Below, piece by piece: positions 32,793 through 41,234 of a stretch of 64,000 nt of DNA. Below the pieces are notes generated by a model. The model made no database searches. It was not told the origin of the DNA and was given only the letters and a program-made list of their open reading frames with translations. Location of the stretch: positions 930,001-994,000 of the forward strand of contig NZ_JAAVUP010000002.1 of the NCBI RefSeq assembly GCF_012163135.1, given 5' to 3'. The first letter of the stretch is position 1. Every line of letters begins with the position of its first letter. The stretch comes from Neoroseomonas oryzicola (lineage in GTDB: Bacteria > Pseudomonadota > Alphaproteobacteria > Acetobacterales > Acetobacteraceae). The position numbers and the translations under genes were made by a program.

Positions 32793-33869
32793 TCAGATGT
32801 TCGCGCCCTTGAGCGCGGCGATCACCGCATCCGTCACCTGGGCCGTCGTCGCCGTGCCGCCAAGGTCGGGTGTCAGCACGTCGCCGCGCGCGGTCACGGC
32901 TTCCACCGCGCGCATCAGGCGCTGGGCGGCGGGGGCTTCGCCGAGGTGCTCGAGCATCATCGACGCCGTCCAGAAGGACCCCAGCGGATTGGCGATACCC
33001 TTGCCGGTGATGTCGAAGGCCGAGCCGTGGATTGGCTCGAACATCGACGGCCGGCGCCGCTGCGGGTCGATGTTGCCGGTCGCGCCGATGCCGAGCGAAC
33101 CCGCGAGCGCCGAGGCGAGGTCCGACAGGATGTCGGCATGCAGGTTGGTCGCGACGATGGTGTCGACCGTGCCGGGCTTCATCACCATGCGCGCGGTCAT
33201 GGCGTCGACCAGCATCTTCTCGACCGTCAGGGCGGGGTATTGCGCGGTGACCTCGGCGCAGACCTCGTCCCACATCACCATGCCATGGCGCTGGGCATTG
33301 GACTTCGTCACCACCGTGAGATGCTTGCGCGGGCGGGACATCGCGATCTCGCAGGCATGGCGGCAGATGCGCGCCACGCCGTCGCGGGTGAAGACGGCGA
33401 CGTCCATCGCGACCTCGAGCGGCAGGCCGCGATGGGCGCGGCCGCCGACGCCGGCATATTCGCCTTCCGAGTTCTCGCGCACGATCACCCAGTCGATCTG
33501 CTTGCCAAGATCCTCGCGCAGCGGGCCGCGCACGCCGGGCAGAAGGCGGGTCGGGCGGACATTCGCGTACTGGTCGAAGCCCTGGCAGATGGCCAGGCGC
33601 AGTTCCCACAGGGTGATGTGGTCGGGGATATCCGGCGCGCCGACGGCACCGAAGAAGATCGCGTCGAAGCCCTCGAGCTGCTTCAGGCCATCATCCGGCA
33701 TCATCTTGCCGGTGCTGCGGTACATCGCGCTGCCCCAGTCGAAGGTCTGGAACGCGAAGGAGAAGCCGCCCTGGGCCTCGGCCACGGCTTCCAGCACGCG
33801 GCAGCCCGCGGCGATGACCTCGGGCCCGATCCCGTCGCCCCCGATGGCGGCGATCCTGTGCTGGCGCAT
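32793..33869 (-). CDS. Tartrate dehydrogenase / isopropylmalate dehydrogenase-family enzyme
   Basis: 358-residue NAD-dependent beta-decarboxylating dehydrogenase, closest to tartrate dehydrogenase/D-malate dehydrogenase (TtuC/DmlA). 'IGGDGIGPEV' (residues 9-18), 'REDLGKQIDWVIVRENSEGE' (about 117-136), the conserved 'TKSNAQRHGM' with the catalytic Lys (about 187), and 'FEPIHGSAFDITGKGIANP' (about 270) are present. CAGGAGG precedes ATG 33869. Probable role is oxidation of malate/tartrate-like acids taken up by the surrounding receptors. Confidence 0.9.
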   Translation of the reverse strand: MRQHRIAAIGGDGIGPEVIAAGCRVLEAVAEAQGGFSFAFQTFDWGSAMYRSTGKMMPDDGLKQLEGFDAIFFGAVGAPDIPDHITLWELRLAICQGFDQYANVRPTRLLPGVRGPLREDLGKQIDWVIVRENSEGEYAGVGGRAHRGLPLEVAMDVAVFTRDGVARICRHACEIAMSRPRKHLTVVTKSNAQRHGMVMWDEVCAEVTAQYPALTVEKMLVDAMTARMVMKPGTVDTIVATNLHADILSDLASALAGSLGIGATGNIDPQRRRPSMFEPIHGSAFDITGKGIANPLGSFWTASMMLEHLGEAPAAQRLMRAVEAVTARGDVLTPDLGGTATTAQVTDAVIAALKGANI

Positions 33870-33926
33870 GGCGTATCCTCCTGTGCTCGCGCCTGACTGC
33901 CGCCGCGGCGGCGCCGGCGCAAGCCC

Positions 33927-34646
33927 TCAGCGGCGGAAGCGGATGTCGAGCCCTCGGGCCCGCCAGCCGGCCTCGATCGCGTCCATGTCGGTCAGCCCCG
34001 CCGGATTGGCCTTGGACGGGCGGGTGTGCTGGCTGGGCTCGGCCTGGACGCGCCACAGCGCCAGCAGGCGGGAGAGCTCCGTCAGGGGCTCGGCGTGGTC
34101 GTCTACGCGCAGGTTGATATCGGGGAAGTCCTCGGTCGTGGTGATCACCAGCGCGGCGGATTGCTTGCCACGGCGGTCGCCGCCCTCGGCCTGGCCGGCA
34201 TGGAGCGCGGTCATCAGGCGTTCGGGAAGCGGCAGGTCGCCGCGCCGCGCGAAGACCTCGGCGGTCGCCGCGATGACGGCCTCGCCCGCCAGCATGTTGC
34301 CCGCGACGCTGAAGCCGTCGCCTGCGACGCTGCCGCACCAGTCGACGCAATTCGCCCCGGTATGCGCGGCGGTGCGGCCGAAGCGGTCGACCACATGGAT
34401 CTGCCGCAGCCCGCGCCCCTCGTCGCCGGCCAGCGCGCTGTCCAGCGCCAGCTGCGGCGTCAGCCCCCGCGCCAGCCCGTCCAGCACCACCGGGCCGAGG
34501 TAGCGGTTGCTCATCGACTGGGTCGAGACCGCGCCCAGGCCCGAGCGGAGGAAGGGGCAGGCGGCGCCCACCGCGAGGTTGCAGGTGGTGACCGCGACGG
34601 CGAAGGCGCCGCTGGCGGCGTCATGGGCGACGATGGACCAGGTCAT
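33927..34646 (-). CDS. DUF1028 family protein (putative Ntn-hydrolase)
   Basis: 239 residues from ATG 34646. Typical DUF1028 start 'MTWSIVAHDAASGAFAVAV' and 'TTCNLAVGAACPFLRSGLGA' (about 20-39), then 'STQSMSNRYLGPVVLDGL' and 'VAGNMLAGEAVI' (about 133). The family has an Ntn-hydrolase-like fold and is often found beside peptidases and transporters; its reaction is not known. The C-terminal 30 residues (about 205-239) are an extension. It is divergent from a Bug receptor. Confidence 0.9.
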   Translation of the reverse strand: MTWSIVAHDAASGAFAVAVTTCNLAVGAACPFLRSGLGAVSTQSMSNRYLGPVVLDGLARGLTPQLALDSALAGDEGRGLRQIHVVDRFGRTAAHTGANCVDWCGSVAGDGFSVAGNMLAGEAVIAATAEVFARRGDLPLPERLMTALHAGQAEGGDRRGKQSAALVITTTEDFPDINLRVDDHAEPLTELSRLLALWRVQAEPSQHTRPSKANPAGLTDMDAIEAGWRARGLDIRFRR

Positions 34647-34750
34647 GGGGGCTCCGGCTTCGTGTGCCCCGCATCCTGCACCAGCGCGACGTGGTTGACA
34701 GCCGGGGCCTGCCGCGCAGATGTGGGGCAAAGCCACGGGAGGACCTCACC

Positions 34751-35734
34751 ATGACCATTCAGCTCCACCGCCGCGCGCTCGGCGGCCTCGCCCTCGCCGC
34801 CGGCCTGCCGGCCATGGCACGCGCGCAGGGCGCCTGGCCGAATGCGCCGGTCCGGATCGTGGTGCCGTTCGGCGCCGGCGGCGCGGTGGACACGCTGTCC
34901 CGCGCAGTGGCGAACGGCTTCGGCCCGCGCGCCAACGGCCAGGCCATCGTGGTGGAGAACCGGTCCGGCGCGGGCGGCACGATCGCCGGGCAGTTCGTCG
35001 CTCAGTCGCGTCCCGATGGGGCGACGATCATGATGGCCGACCTCGGGGCCAATGCCATCGGCAAGATCCTGCAGCCGAGCCTCGCCTATGATCCTGCGAC
35101 GGCCTTCGCGCCGATCATCCACCTGGTGAACCTGCCGATCGTCGTCATCGTGCGCACGGAGTCCTCTGTCCGCACGCTGGACGACCTGGTGGCCGCCGCC
35201 CGCGGCAAGCCGGATGGCCTCACCTATGCTTCCCCGGGCGTCGGGCATGTCTCGCACCTCGCGGCCGAACTTCTCGCACGCCGCGCCGGCGTGCGCTTCA
35301 CGGCGGTGCACTACCGCAGCGGCGCGGATGTGCTGCGCAGCCTGCTTGCTGGCGAGACCGACTTCACCTTCCCCTCGGTTTCCACCGCGCTGCCCTTCAT
35401 CCGCGAAGGCAAGGCGCGCGCCATCGCGATCGGCACGCCGCGGCCCGTGCCGGCGCTGCCGGGGGTGCCCGCGGTTGCGGCGACGTATGCTGGCTTCGAG
35501 GCGATGACCTGGCACGGCATCGTCGGCCCGGCGGGGATGGACCCGGCGCTGGCGCAGCAGATCAACGGCGTCTTCCGCGCCATCATCACCAGCCCCGACG
35601 TGAAGACCTTCGTCGAGGAGCGGCAGGCGGCGGAGGTGGTGGCCGGCACCCCCGCCGAGTTCGCCGCGCTGATCGCCGGCGACATCCAGAAATGGACGCC
35701 GGTGATCCGCGAAGGGAATATCCGCGCCGAGTGA
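34751..35734 (+). CDS. Bug/TctC-family periplasmic carboxylate receptor (2 of 4)
   Basis: 327 residues from ATG 34751 (GGAGG about 9 nt upstream). Signal peptide at 1-25 with AMARAQG cleavage; motifs 'WPNAPVRIVVPFGAGGAVDT' and 'VVENRSGAGGTIAGQFVAQS'. It converges tail to tail with the dehalogenase gene with no spacer. Orphan receptor, without TctAB partners nearby. Confidence 0.93.
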   Translation: MTIQLHRRALGGLALAAGLPAMARAQGAWPNAPVRIVVPFGAGGAVDTLSRAVANGFGPRANGQAIVVENRSGAGGTIAGQFVAQSRPDGATIMMADLGANAIGKILQPSLAYDPATAFAPIIHLVNLPIVVIVRTESSVRTLDDLVAAARGKPDGLTYASPGVGHVSHLAAELLARRAGVRFTAVHYRSGADVLRSLLAGETDFTFPSVSTALPFIREGKARAIAIGTPRPVPALPGVPAVAATYAGFEAMTWHGIVGPAGMDPALAQQINGVFRAIITSPDVKTFVEERQAAEVVAGTPAEFAALIAGDIQKWTPVIREGNIRAE

Positions 35735-36460
35735 TCAGCAGCCGAGGCGGTCGGCGAGGTCCTCGAAGGAGTTCGCCACCACTTCCCATTCCTGCTCGGC
35801 ACGGGTGTCGGTCGCCTGATGGGGGCCGTGCTCGGTCGGGCGCAGCACGAAGGCGGTCTTGAGCCCGGTCCTGCGCGCCGCCGCGAGGTCGCCGTTATGC
35901 GCGGCCACCAGCGCGACCTGCTCCGGCTTCAGGCCGAGGATCTCGGCCGTCCGGAGATAGGCCTCGGGCTGCGGCTTGTAGGCCTGGGCGGCCTCGGCCC
36001 CGAGCACGGCATCCCAGGGCAGGCCCGCGCGCTTGGCCATGTTGGCCAGCAGCAGGATGTTCCCGTTCGACAGCGGCGCGAGGAAGTGGCGCGCCTTCAG
36101 CCGGATCAGGCCCGGGATGGTGTCGGGCCAGGGATCGAGGCGGTGCCAGGCGCGGTTGAGCCAGTCGAGCTCCTCCGCCGCGATGCCCGCCGGGTCGATG
36201 CCGTGGTCGCGCAGCACGCCGTCCAGGTTCTCCCGGTGCAGCACGTCGAGCCTGGTGAAGGGACGGCGGCCCGAGCGGACCTCCTCCATCGCCGGCTGGT
36301 AGCGCTTGCGCCAGGCATCGGCGAAGGCGTGCGGGTCCGCATCCGCCTTGCCGTGGCGCGCGAGGAAGGTCCTCGCGTCGCGTGCGATGCCGCTGCGCCA
36401 GTCGACGACCGTCCCGAAGACGTCGAAGACCAGCGCCTTCACGCCCGGAAGCGCGCTCAT
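35735..36460 (-). CDS. Haloacid dehalogenase, type II
   Basis: 241-residue HAD-superfamily hydrolase of the L-2-haloacid dehalogenase (type II) branch. The nucleophile Asp is in 'LVFDVFGTVVDWRSG' (about residue 12), motif II Ser in 'LAPLSNGNILL' (about 114), motif III Lys in 'AAQAYKPQPEAYLRT' (about 149), and the 'VAAHNGDLAAARRTGLKTAF' block is typical. It hydrolyses 2-haloacids or related compounds. Its start overlaps the stop of the upstream lyase gene by 4 bp, so the two are translated together. Confidence 0.9.
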   Translation of the reverse strand: MSALPGVKALVFDVFGTVVDWRSGIARDARTFLARHGKADADPHAFADAWRKRYQPAMEEVRSGRRPFTRLDVLHRENLDGVLRDHGIDPAGIAAEELDWLNRAWHRLDPWPDTIPGLIRLKARHFLAPLSNGNILLLANMAKRAGLPWDAVLGAEAAQAYKPQPEAYLRTAEILGLKPEQVALVAAHNGDLAAARRTGLKTAFVLRPTEHGPHQATDTRAEQEWEVVANSFEDLADRLGC

Positions 36461-37335
36461 TCCGCGGCCTTCGGGGGCTGCTGGGCCCAGCGCGTCTCGA
36501 AGTCCCACACCTCGGGGAAGCCCATCAGTTCGGTCATGCGCTTGAAGCCGTAGGATTCGCCGATGGCGAGGCTGTCGCCGGTCTGCTTCAGGTGCCCATA
36601 GGCGCGCTCCAGCGCCGCGGCGACGGCGAGGAAGCCGATCGCGGGGTAGATCGCGATGGCGTAGCCGATCTCCTTCAGCCGCTCTGCCGGCAGGATCGGC
36701 GTGCGCCCGCCTTCCACCATGTTCGCGAGCAGCGGCTTGTCGATCGCCTTGCCGATCGCGCGCATCTCCTCCTCGCTCTCGGGGCTTTCGATGAAGACGA
36801 TGTCGGCGCCGGCCTCGCCCATCATCCGCCCGCGGCGGATCGCTTCCTCGAGCCCGAGGGTGGTGCGGGCATCGGTGCGGGCGACGATCAGGAAGTCGGG
36901 GCTCTTGCGGGCCTCCGCAGCGACCTTGATCTTTAGCACCATCTCCTCGGCGGGGATGACGCGGCGGCCGGGCGTGTGGCCGCACTTCTTCGGCATCTCC
37001 TGGTCCTCGAGCTGGATGCCCGAGATGCCGGCGGCCTCGTAGCCCATCACGGTGTGACGGACATTGAGCAGCCCGCCATAGCCGGTATCGGCATCGGCGA
37101 TCATCGGCGTCTTCACGCCGCGGGCCATCTGGCCCATGCGGGTGACCATGTCGGTGTAGGTCGCGATGCCGGCATCGGCGACGCCGAGATGCGAGGCGAC
37201 CGTGCCGAAGCCGGTGCCGTAGAGGCAGTCGAAGCCCATGCCGTCGGCCACCTTGGCCGAGATCATGTCGAAGATGCCGGGTGCGACGATGAACTTCTTC
37301 TGCGCGAAGGCCTGTCGAAGGGCGGGGTTTGCCAT
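36457..37335 (-). CDS. Isocitrate lyase / PEP mutase superfamily carboxylyase
   Basis: 292 residues from ATG 37335. Metal-binding motif 'PMIADADTGYGG' (about 78-89) and active-site loop 'QLEDQEMPKKCGHTPGRRVI' (about 108-127) with the KKCGH catalytic segment of isocitrate-lyase-type enzymes. Close relatives are 2-methylisocitrate lyase, oxaloacetate decarboxylase and 2,3-dimethylmalate lyase; the exact one cannot be decided here. It sits between a Bug receptor (10 bp upstream) and the dehalogenase, one transcription unit. Confidence 0.88.
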   Translation of the reverse strand: MANPALRQAFAQKKFIVAPGIFDMISAKVADGMGFDCLYGTGFGTVASHLGVADAGIATYTDMVTRMGQMARGVKTPMIADADTGYGGLLNVRHTVMGYEAAGISGIQLEDQEMPKKCGHTPGRRVIPAEEMVLKIKVAAEARKSPDFLIVARTDARTTLGLEEAIRRGRMMGEAGADIVFIESPESEEEMRAIGKAIDKPLLANMVEGGRTPILPAERLKEIGYAIAIYPAIGFLAVAAALERAYGHLKQTGDSLAIGESYGFKRMTELMGFPEVWDFETRWAQQPPKAAE

Positions 37336-37345
37336 GGTCGGGATC

Positions 37346-38317
37346 CTATTGCTGCGGACGGATGTGGCCGGCCTGCGCGGCGGCGGCCCAGATGCGGTCA
37401 TCGCGCTGCATCGCTTCGAGCAGCGCGGGGCCGGGGCGGAAATCACGCTCGACGCCCATGCCGACCAGGCGCTGGCGGAAGGCGGCGTCGTCGAAGACGC
37501 GCTGCATCGTCTCGGTGATGCGGGCGGCGAGCGCGGGGTCCATGCGCGGCGGGGCGAGCATCGCGACCCAGCCCGACAGGTCGAAATTGGCGATGCCCTG
37601 TTCCTGCGTGGTCGGTGCATCCGGGAAGGCGGCGGTGCGTTCGGCCGTCGAGACGGCGAGAATGCGGACCTTGCCGGTCTGCATGTGCGGCGCGGCGCTG
37701 ACCGTGCTGGTCCAGCCGGTCGGCAGGTGGCCCGCCACGATGTCGTTCATCAGCTGCCCGCCGGAGCGGTAGGCGACGTCGGGCATCTCCACCCCCGCGC
37801 GGCGGGCGAGTTCCTGGCCGATGAAGGAGGACAGCGCTTCGGTGCTGCCGGTGCCGACGCGGCCCGGATTGCGCTTCGCGTGCTCGATCATGCCGCGCAG
37901 GCTGTCGAAGGGCTGGTTGGTGCCGGAGACCAGCACCATGGTGTTGCGCGACAGCATGGCGATCGGCGTGAAGTCGCGGATCGGGTCATAGGGCAGGGAG
38001 GGCAGGTGGTAGCGGTTCATCACATGGGTCGAGACCACCACCAGCAGCGTGTAGCCGTCCGGTTCCGCCCGCGCGACCACCTCGGACCCGACGACGCCGG
38101 CGGCACCGGCGCGGTTCTCCACCACGAAGGGCTGCGGGAATACCGGGCGCAGCGCCTCGGCGATGGCGCGCGAGAGCAGGTCCGTCCCGCCGGCGGCGGC
38201 ATAGGGGACGATCACGCGCACCGGGCGCGACGGCCAGGCCGCGGTCTGCGCCGACACCGTGGCCGGCGCCGCCAGCGCGGCGGCGGTAAGCAGGAGCGGT
38301 CGGCGTCCGAGCATCAT
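37346..38317 (-). CDS. Bug/TctC-family periplasmic carboxylate receptor (3 of 4)
   Basis: 323 residues from a double ATG at 38317. Signal peptide at 1-24 (MMLGRRPLLLTAAALAAPAT...). 'WPSRPVRVIVPYAAAGGTDL' and 'VVENRAGAAGVVGSEVVARA' are the Bug signatures. It is the first gene of the three-gene unit with the lyase and the dehalogenase (10-bp spacer), linking a carboxylate receptor directly to a carboxylate-cleaving enzyme. Confidence 0.93.
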   Translation of the reverse strand: MMLGRRPLLLTAAALAAPATVSAQTAAWPSRPVRVIVPYAAAGGTDLLSRAIAEALRPVFPQPFVVENRAGAAGVVGSEVVARAEPDGYTLLVVVSTHVMNRYHLPSLPYDPIRDFTPIAMLSRNTMVLVSGTNQPFDSLRGMIEHAKRNPGRVGTGSTEALSSFIGQELARRAGVEMPDVAYRSGGQLMNDIVAGHLPTGWTSTVSAAPHMQTGKVRILAVSTAERTAAFPDAPTTQEQGIANFDLSGWVAMLAPPRMDPALAARITETMQRVFDDAAFRQRLVGMGVERDFRPGPALLEAMQRDDRIWAAAAQAGHIRPQQ

Positions 38318-38424
38318 GGCGTTTCGTCCCTTCGTTGTGCCGTTCACATGCCCCGCCACGCCGGCTCTGTAAACCGGCGCCGCGGCGCGCAATGATCGGT
38401 CGGACGACCACCCGGGAGGATCCC

Positions 38425-38802
38425 ATGCCAGCCAGCGACATCGCCGCCATCGAAGCGGTGCTCCAGACCTATTTCGACGGATTGCATGAAGGCGACACCG
38501 CCAAGCTCGACGCCGCCTTCCATCCCTGCGCGCATCTCTATTCCGACAAGGACGGCGTGGTGCAGGACCTGCCGCGCGAACAGTGGTTCGAATGGGTAAA
38601 GAGCCGCCCGAACCCCAAGGCCAAGGGCCTGGCGCGGGAGGACCGCATCCTGATGCTCGACCAGTCGGGGCCGGAGACGGCGCTGGCCAAGGTCGCGTGC
38701 CAGATCCCGCCGCGCTACTTCACGGACTACCTGGTCTTCCTCAAGACGCAGCAGGGCTGGAAGATCGTCAGCAAGGTATTCCGCACCGACGTGCGGGAGT
38801 AG
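38425..38802 (+). CDS. NTF2-like (lumazine-binding-type) small protein
   Basis: 125 residues from ATG 38425, preceded by GGGAGGA. Single NTF2/SnoaL-like alpha+beta cone domain of the Lumazine_bd_2 type: 'VLQTYFDGLHEGDTAKLDAA', 'FHPCAHLYSD', 'YFTDYLVFLKTQQGWKIVSK' and 'VFR'. Such proteins are small isomerases, dehydratases or binding modules, usually of unknown substrate. It is divergent from Bug receptor 3 and converges on another NTF2-like gene 22 bp away. Confidence 0.85.
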   Translation: MPASDIAAIEAVLQTYFDGLHEGDTAKLDAAFHPCAHLYSDKDGVVQDLPREQWFEWVKSRPNPKAKGLAREDRILMLDQSGPETALAKVACQIPPRYFTDYLVFLKTQQGWKIVSKVFRTDVRE

Positions 38803-38824
38803 GCGCGGCCGCGGCTCAGGCGGC

Positions 38825-39238
38825 TCAGGCGGCGCAGGCGGCCGCGATGGCCGTGGTGTCGTAGAACTCGCGGAACTCCACCACCTGGCCGTCGCGCAGG
38901 CGCAACACGTCGACCTTGTCGACCTGCTGCTCCTCGCCGGTCTGGTGGAACCGCGCGCGCACCGTCGCGGTGACGGCGACCCAGTCGCCGTCCGCGATGA
39001 TGCGCCCGACGCGGTAGTCCACGATGCGGCAGGCGGCGGCGAGGGCGGCGAAGTAGGCTTCGACGCCCGCGCGGCCGAGGCGTTCGCCGCACCACGGTGC
39101 GCCGGAGGTCGCCTCGCCGGACACCCAGCGGACGTCGGGGGCCATGGCATCCAGCACCGCGGGCAGGTCGCCCGCGAGATAGGCGGCGTAGATCGCCTCG
39201 ACCCGCGCGCGGTTCCGCGCCGTCGCATCCTCGGCCAT
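38825..39238 (-). CDS. Ketosteroid-isomerase-like (SnoaL) protein
   Basis: 137 residues from ATG 39238. A second NTF2-fold protein, of the ketosteroid isomerase-like / SnoaL_2 group: 'VEAIYAAYLAGDLPAVLDAM' (about 13-32), 'VRWVSGEATSGAPWCGERLG', and the C-terminal 'DVLRLRDGQVVEFREFYDT'. No catalytic assignment is possible. Not closely similar to its convergent neighbour beyond the fold. Confidence 0.85.
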   Translation of the reverse strand: MAEDATARNRARVEAIYAAYLAGDLPAVLDAMAPDVRWVSGEATSGAPWCGERLGRAGVEAYFAALAAACRIVDYRVGRIIADGDWVAVTATVRARFHQTGEEQQVDKVDVLRLRDGQVVEFREFYDTTAIAAACAA

Positions 39239-39317
39239 CGCATGAACCTCCCGTCGTTCTGGCGCCGGAAGGTCGCGCGCGGCAGTGGCCGGGATCAAGG
39301 GAATTCGGGGGACGGGA

Positions 39318-40304
39318 TCAGTCCACCCGCGCCCCGGTCGCGCGGACCACGGGCACCCATTTCTCGATCTCGGAGGCGATGAAGGCGCGGGTCGCATCCG
39401 GCGTCATGCCCTCGGGGATGGTGTTCCCGAGGGCGATCAGGCGGTCGCGGACGTCGGGCTGCTTCAGCACCTCGGCGATCTGTTCATAGAGGAACTGGCG
39501 GATGACCATCGGCGTGCCGAGCGTGGTCGACCAGGGCGTCCAGGTCGTCGCCTGGAAGGCGGGCAGCCCGGCCTCGGCGGCGGTCGGCACGTCGGGGATC
39601 ATCGGGGACCGTTCGGGCGTCGCGATCACCAGGCCGCGTACCTGGCCGGTGCGGATCGGTTCCGTGACGAAGGAGATCGTGTCCGCCTGGAACGCGGTGC
39701 GCCCGGCGAGCAGGTCCTGGAAGGCGGCGGCCGAACCGCGATAGGGCACGTGCTGCGCCTGCACGCCCATCAGGTGCAGCATCAGCGCCGCCGCGATGTG
39801 CCCCGTGGTGCCGTTGCCCGAGGAGCCATAGTCGAAGCGGCCCGGATTGGCCGCGACCTGCTGGCGGAACTCGGCCAGGGTGCGCGCCGGGAAGTTGTTG
39901 TTCACCACCAGCACGATCGCCGAATGGCTGCTGATCGTGATGTGGTCGACGCCGGTCAGCGGATGCACCCGCAGACGGTCGCCGTAGAGCCCGACATTCA
40001 GCGTGTGCGACCCCAGCGCGCCGACCAGCAGCGTGTAGCCGTCGGGCGGCGTCTGCGCGACCGTCTCGAAGGCGACGGTGCCGCCGCCGGAGGGACGGTT
40101 CTCGACAACGAATTGCTGGCCGAGCCGCTGCGACAGCGCGGTCGCGACCAGGCGCGCATTGATGTCGGCGTTGCCGCCGGGGGCAAGTGCGACGACGATG
40201 CGGACCGGCCGGTTCGGGTAGTCGGTGCCCGGCGCGCGCGGCTGGGCGAGGGCGGGCAGTGCCGCCAGCGCCAGGGCGGCGCCGAGGATCATCCTCCGGA
40301 TCAT
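39318..40304 (-). CDS. Bug/TctC-family periplasmic carboxylate receptor (4 of 4)
   Basis: 328 residues, ATG 40304 with GGGAGGA upstream. Signal peptide at 1-21 (MIRRMILGAALALAALPALAQ). Motifs 'YPNRPVRIVVALAPGGNADI' and 'VVENRPSGGGTVAFETVAQT'. It lies 21 bp downstream of the FAH-family hydrolase on the same strand, probably last gene of that operon. Confidence 0.93.
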   Translation of the reverse strand: MIRRMILGAALALAALPALAQPRAPGTDYPNRPVRIVVALAPGGNADINARLVATALSQRLGQQFVVENRPSGGGTVAFETVAQTPPDGYTLLVGALGSHTLNVGLYGDRLRVHPLTGVDHITISSHSAIVLVVNNNFPARTLAEFRQQVAANPGRFDYGSSGNGTTGHIAAALMLHLMGVQAQHVPYRGSAAAFQDLLAGRTAFQADTISFVTEPIRTGQVRGLVIATPERSPMIPDVPTAAEAGLPAFQATTWTPWSTTLGTPMVIRQFLYEQIAEVLKQPDVRDRLIALGNTIPEGMTPDATRAFIASEIEKWVPVVRATGARVD

Positions 40305-40325
40305 GACGAATTCCTCCCGTGGTTC

Positions 40326-41234
40326 TTATGCGATCGAGTGTTCGAGGATGCCGACGCGCTCGACTTCCATCCGCAGCCGGTCGCCCGGCTTCAGGTAGCG
40401 CGGCGGATCGCGGAAATGCCCCACGCCGGAGGGCGTGCCGGTCGCGATCACGTCGCCGGGCTCGAGCGTCATGTAGCGGCTGAGGAAGGCGATCAGCGCG
40501 GGCACCGGGAAGATCAGGTCACGGGTATTGCCGTGCTGCACTTCCTCCCCGTTCAGCCAGCAGCGCAGGTCGAGCGCCCAGGGCTCCCCTACCTCGTCCG
40601 CCGTCGCGATGCAGGGGCCGATGGGGCAGAAGCCGTCCATGCCCTTGGCGAAGGATGTCATGGCGAGCGGCACGTCGAACTGGAATTCCCGCGCGCTGAC
40701 GTCGTCGAGCACCGTGTAGCCGGCGACGTAGTCGAGCGCGGTGCCCTCGCTGACGTCCTTCGCAGTCCGGCCGATGACGACGCCGAGCTCGATCTCCCAG
40801 TCCGGCTTCTTCACCGATGGCGGGATGCGCACGGCGGCACCGGGCCCGACCACCGAGGAGGCCGGCTTCATGAAGATGCGCGGCAGTTCCAGCTTCGGCC
40901 CGCCGACCTCCTTCGCATGGTCGCCGTAGTTGCGCCCGATGCCGAGGATCTTGCCTGGCCGCAGCGGCGCCAGCAGCCGCACGGACCCGACCGGGCGGCG
41001 CAGCGACGCGTTCTCCGCCCGCGCGGCGAAGGCGAGCGCACGGCCGGCGGCGACCATTGCGGCCTCGTCGGCGATCAGCGCGACCATCTCGGCGGGGATC
41101 GCGGCCGCGGCGGTATCGGCCTCTCCCGCCGCGCGCATCGCCGCGGCGAGCGCCGGGCGCAGTTCCACCACGCTATCGCCGATCATTCCGCCGAGCACCG
41201 GGCCGGCGGGGCCCTCGAAAGTGACGAGCCTCAT
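40326..41234 (-). CDS. Fumarylacetoacetate hydrolase (FAH) family protein
   Basis: 302-residue FAH-superfamily enzyme. 'KILGIGRNYGDHAKEVGG' (about residues 94-111), the metal-binding 'PDWEIELGVVIGRTAKDV' with its Glu (about 143-160) and the C-terminal 'VIATGTPSGVGHFRDPPRYL' block (about 261-280). Members cleave or decarboxylate/tautomerise 2-oxo-diacids such as 2-hydroxyhepta-2,4-diene-1,7-dioate or acylpyruvates. The start overlaps the dioxygenase stop by 4 bp, so ring-fission-product hydrolysis is a possible role. Confidence 0.9.
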   Translation of the reverse strand: MRLVTFEGPAGPVLGGMIGDSVVELRPALAAAMRAAGEADTAAAAIPAEMVALIADEAAMVAAGRALAFAARAENASLRRPVGSVRLLAPLRPGKILGIGRNYGDHAKEVGGPKLELPRIFMKPASSVVGPGAAVRIPPSVKKPDWEIELGVVIGRTAKDVSEGTALDYVAGYTVLDDVSAREFQFDVPLAMTSFAKGMDGFCPIGPCIATADEVGEPWALDLRCWLNGEEVQHGNTRDLIFPVPALIAFLSRYMTLEPGDVIATGTPSGVGHFRDPPRYLKPGDRLRMEVERVGILEHSIA

